A DNA stretch of 18,143 bases, taken from positions 1 through 18,143 of the forward strand of contig LSSK01001752.1 of the NCBI GenBank assembly GCA_001969505.1. Reading direction: 5' to 3'. The position numbers were made by a program, and so were the translations under genes. Under the pieces are notes generated by a model, which was given only the letters and a program-made list of their open reading frames with translations, was not told the origin of the DNA and did not search any database. This document shows positions 18,132-18,143 of the stretch, piece by piece (position 1 is the first letter of the stretch; every line of letters begins with the position of its first letter). Origin of the DNA: Zancudomyces culisetae. Its lineage: Eukaryota; Kickxellomycota; Harpellomycetes; Harpellales; Legeriomycetaceae.

Positions 18132-18143
18132 CCCCCCCCCCCC
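18132..18143 (+). repeat. C12 run at the window end
   Basis: The window finishes in twelve C residues preceded by TCC repeats. In an A/T-rich genome this is unusual and most likely marks where an assembly stopped. No telomeric TTAGGG repeat is present. Confidence 0.8.

Larger units (their letters stand above)
16655..18143. other. No recognised gene
   Basis: Apart from the promoter of the unknown gene and the repeats listed separately, I see nothing I can name in these 1.5 kb. The - strand frame 16767-17273 is an Ile/Thr/Leu-rich translation of A/T runs. The frames 17381-17605 and 17551-17742 show no domain. The region may be ordinary intergenic DNA near a contig end. Confidence 0.5.

Noticed and set aside
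1-18143. tRNA, rRNA, CRISPR arrays, insertion sequences, telomeric repeats
   Set aside because: Reading both strands, I found no tRNA B-box with matching cloverleaf, no rRNA-like sequence, no regularly spaced repeats, no terminal inverted repeats with a transposase, and no TTAGGG array.

Overview
The window looks like nuclear DNA of a fungus, probably an early-diverging lineage (Mucoromycota or Zoopagomycota type). The order is a guess. It is AT-rich, genes are close together on both strands, and most are cut by short GT-AG introns of about 80-190 nt with CTAAC-like branch points. The products are fungal: an Edc4/Ge-1 decapping scaffold, TFIIH Tfb3, Rieske protein, Nol12/Rrp17, Cdk8 and a PRELI/Ups1 protein. 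The last 12 bases are all C, which suggests a contig end.

Layout, left to right. An uninterrupted Edc4-like gene (217-3474, +). A three-exon TFB3/MAT1 gene (3863-5193, +). Convergent to it, a two-exon Rieske iron-sulfur gene (5561-6672, -). A 1.5 kb gene-poor stretch ending in a clear promoter with TATA box and 5' UTR intron for a secreted His/Tyr/Gly-rich protein with a CBM19-like cysteine domain (8203-8835, +). Convergent to that, a four-exon RRP17/NOL12 gene (9209-10143, -) and behind it an eight-exon CDK8/SSN3 gene (10481-12439, -). A 2 kb stretch (12440-14412) has no intact gene but holds several protein-like fragments on both strands. A three-exon PRELI-domain gene follows (14413-15145, +), then a two-exon gene of unknown function (15961-16654, -). 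From 16655 to the end I see no gene.

The genes do not form an operon-like system. Themes recur: Tfb3 and Cdk8 both belong to RNA polymerase II CTD kinase modules (TFIIH and Mediator), Edc4 and Rrp17 act in RNA decay and processing, and Rieske and the PRELI protein are mitochondrial. All exon structures were built by hand from splice sites, reading phase and family resemblance. I found no convincing new multi-gene system. The best candidates for new biology are the secreted His-rich CBM19-like protein, the unknown 198-residue protein, the repeated hydrophobic motifs in the Edc4 N-terminus, and the fragment-rich region 12.6-14.2 kb.
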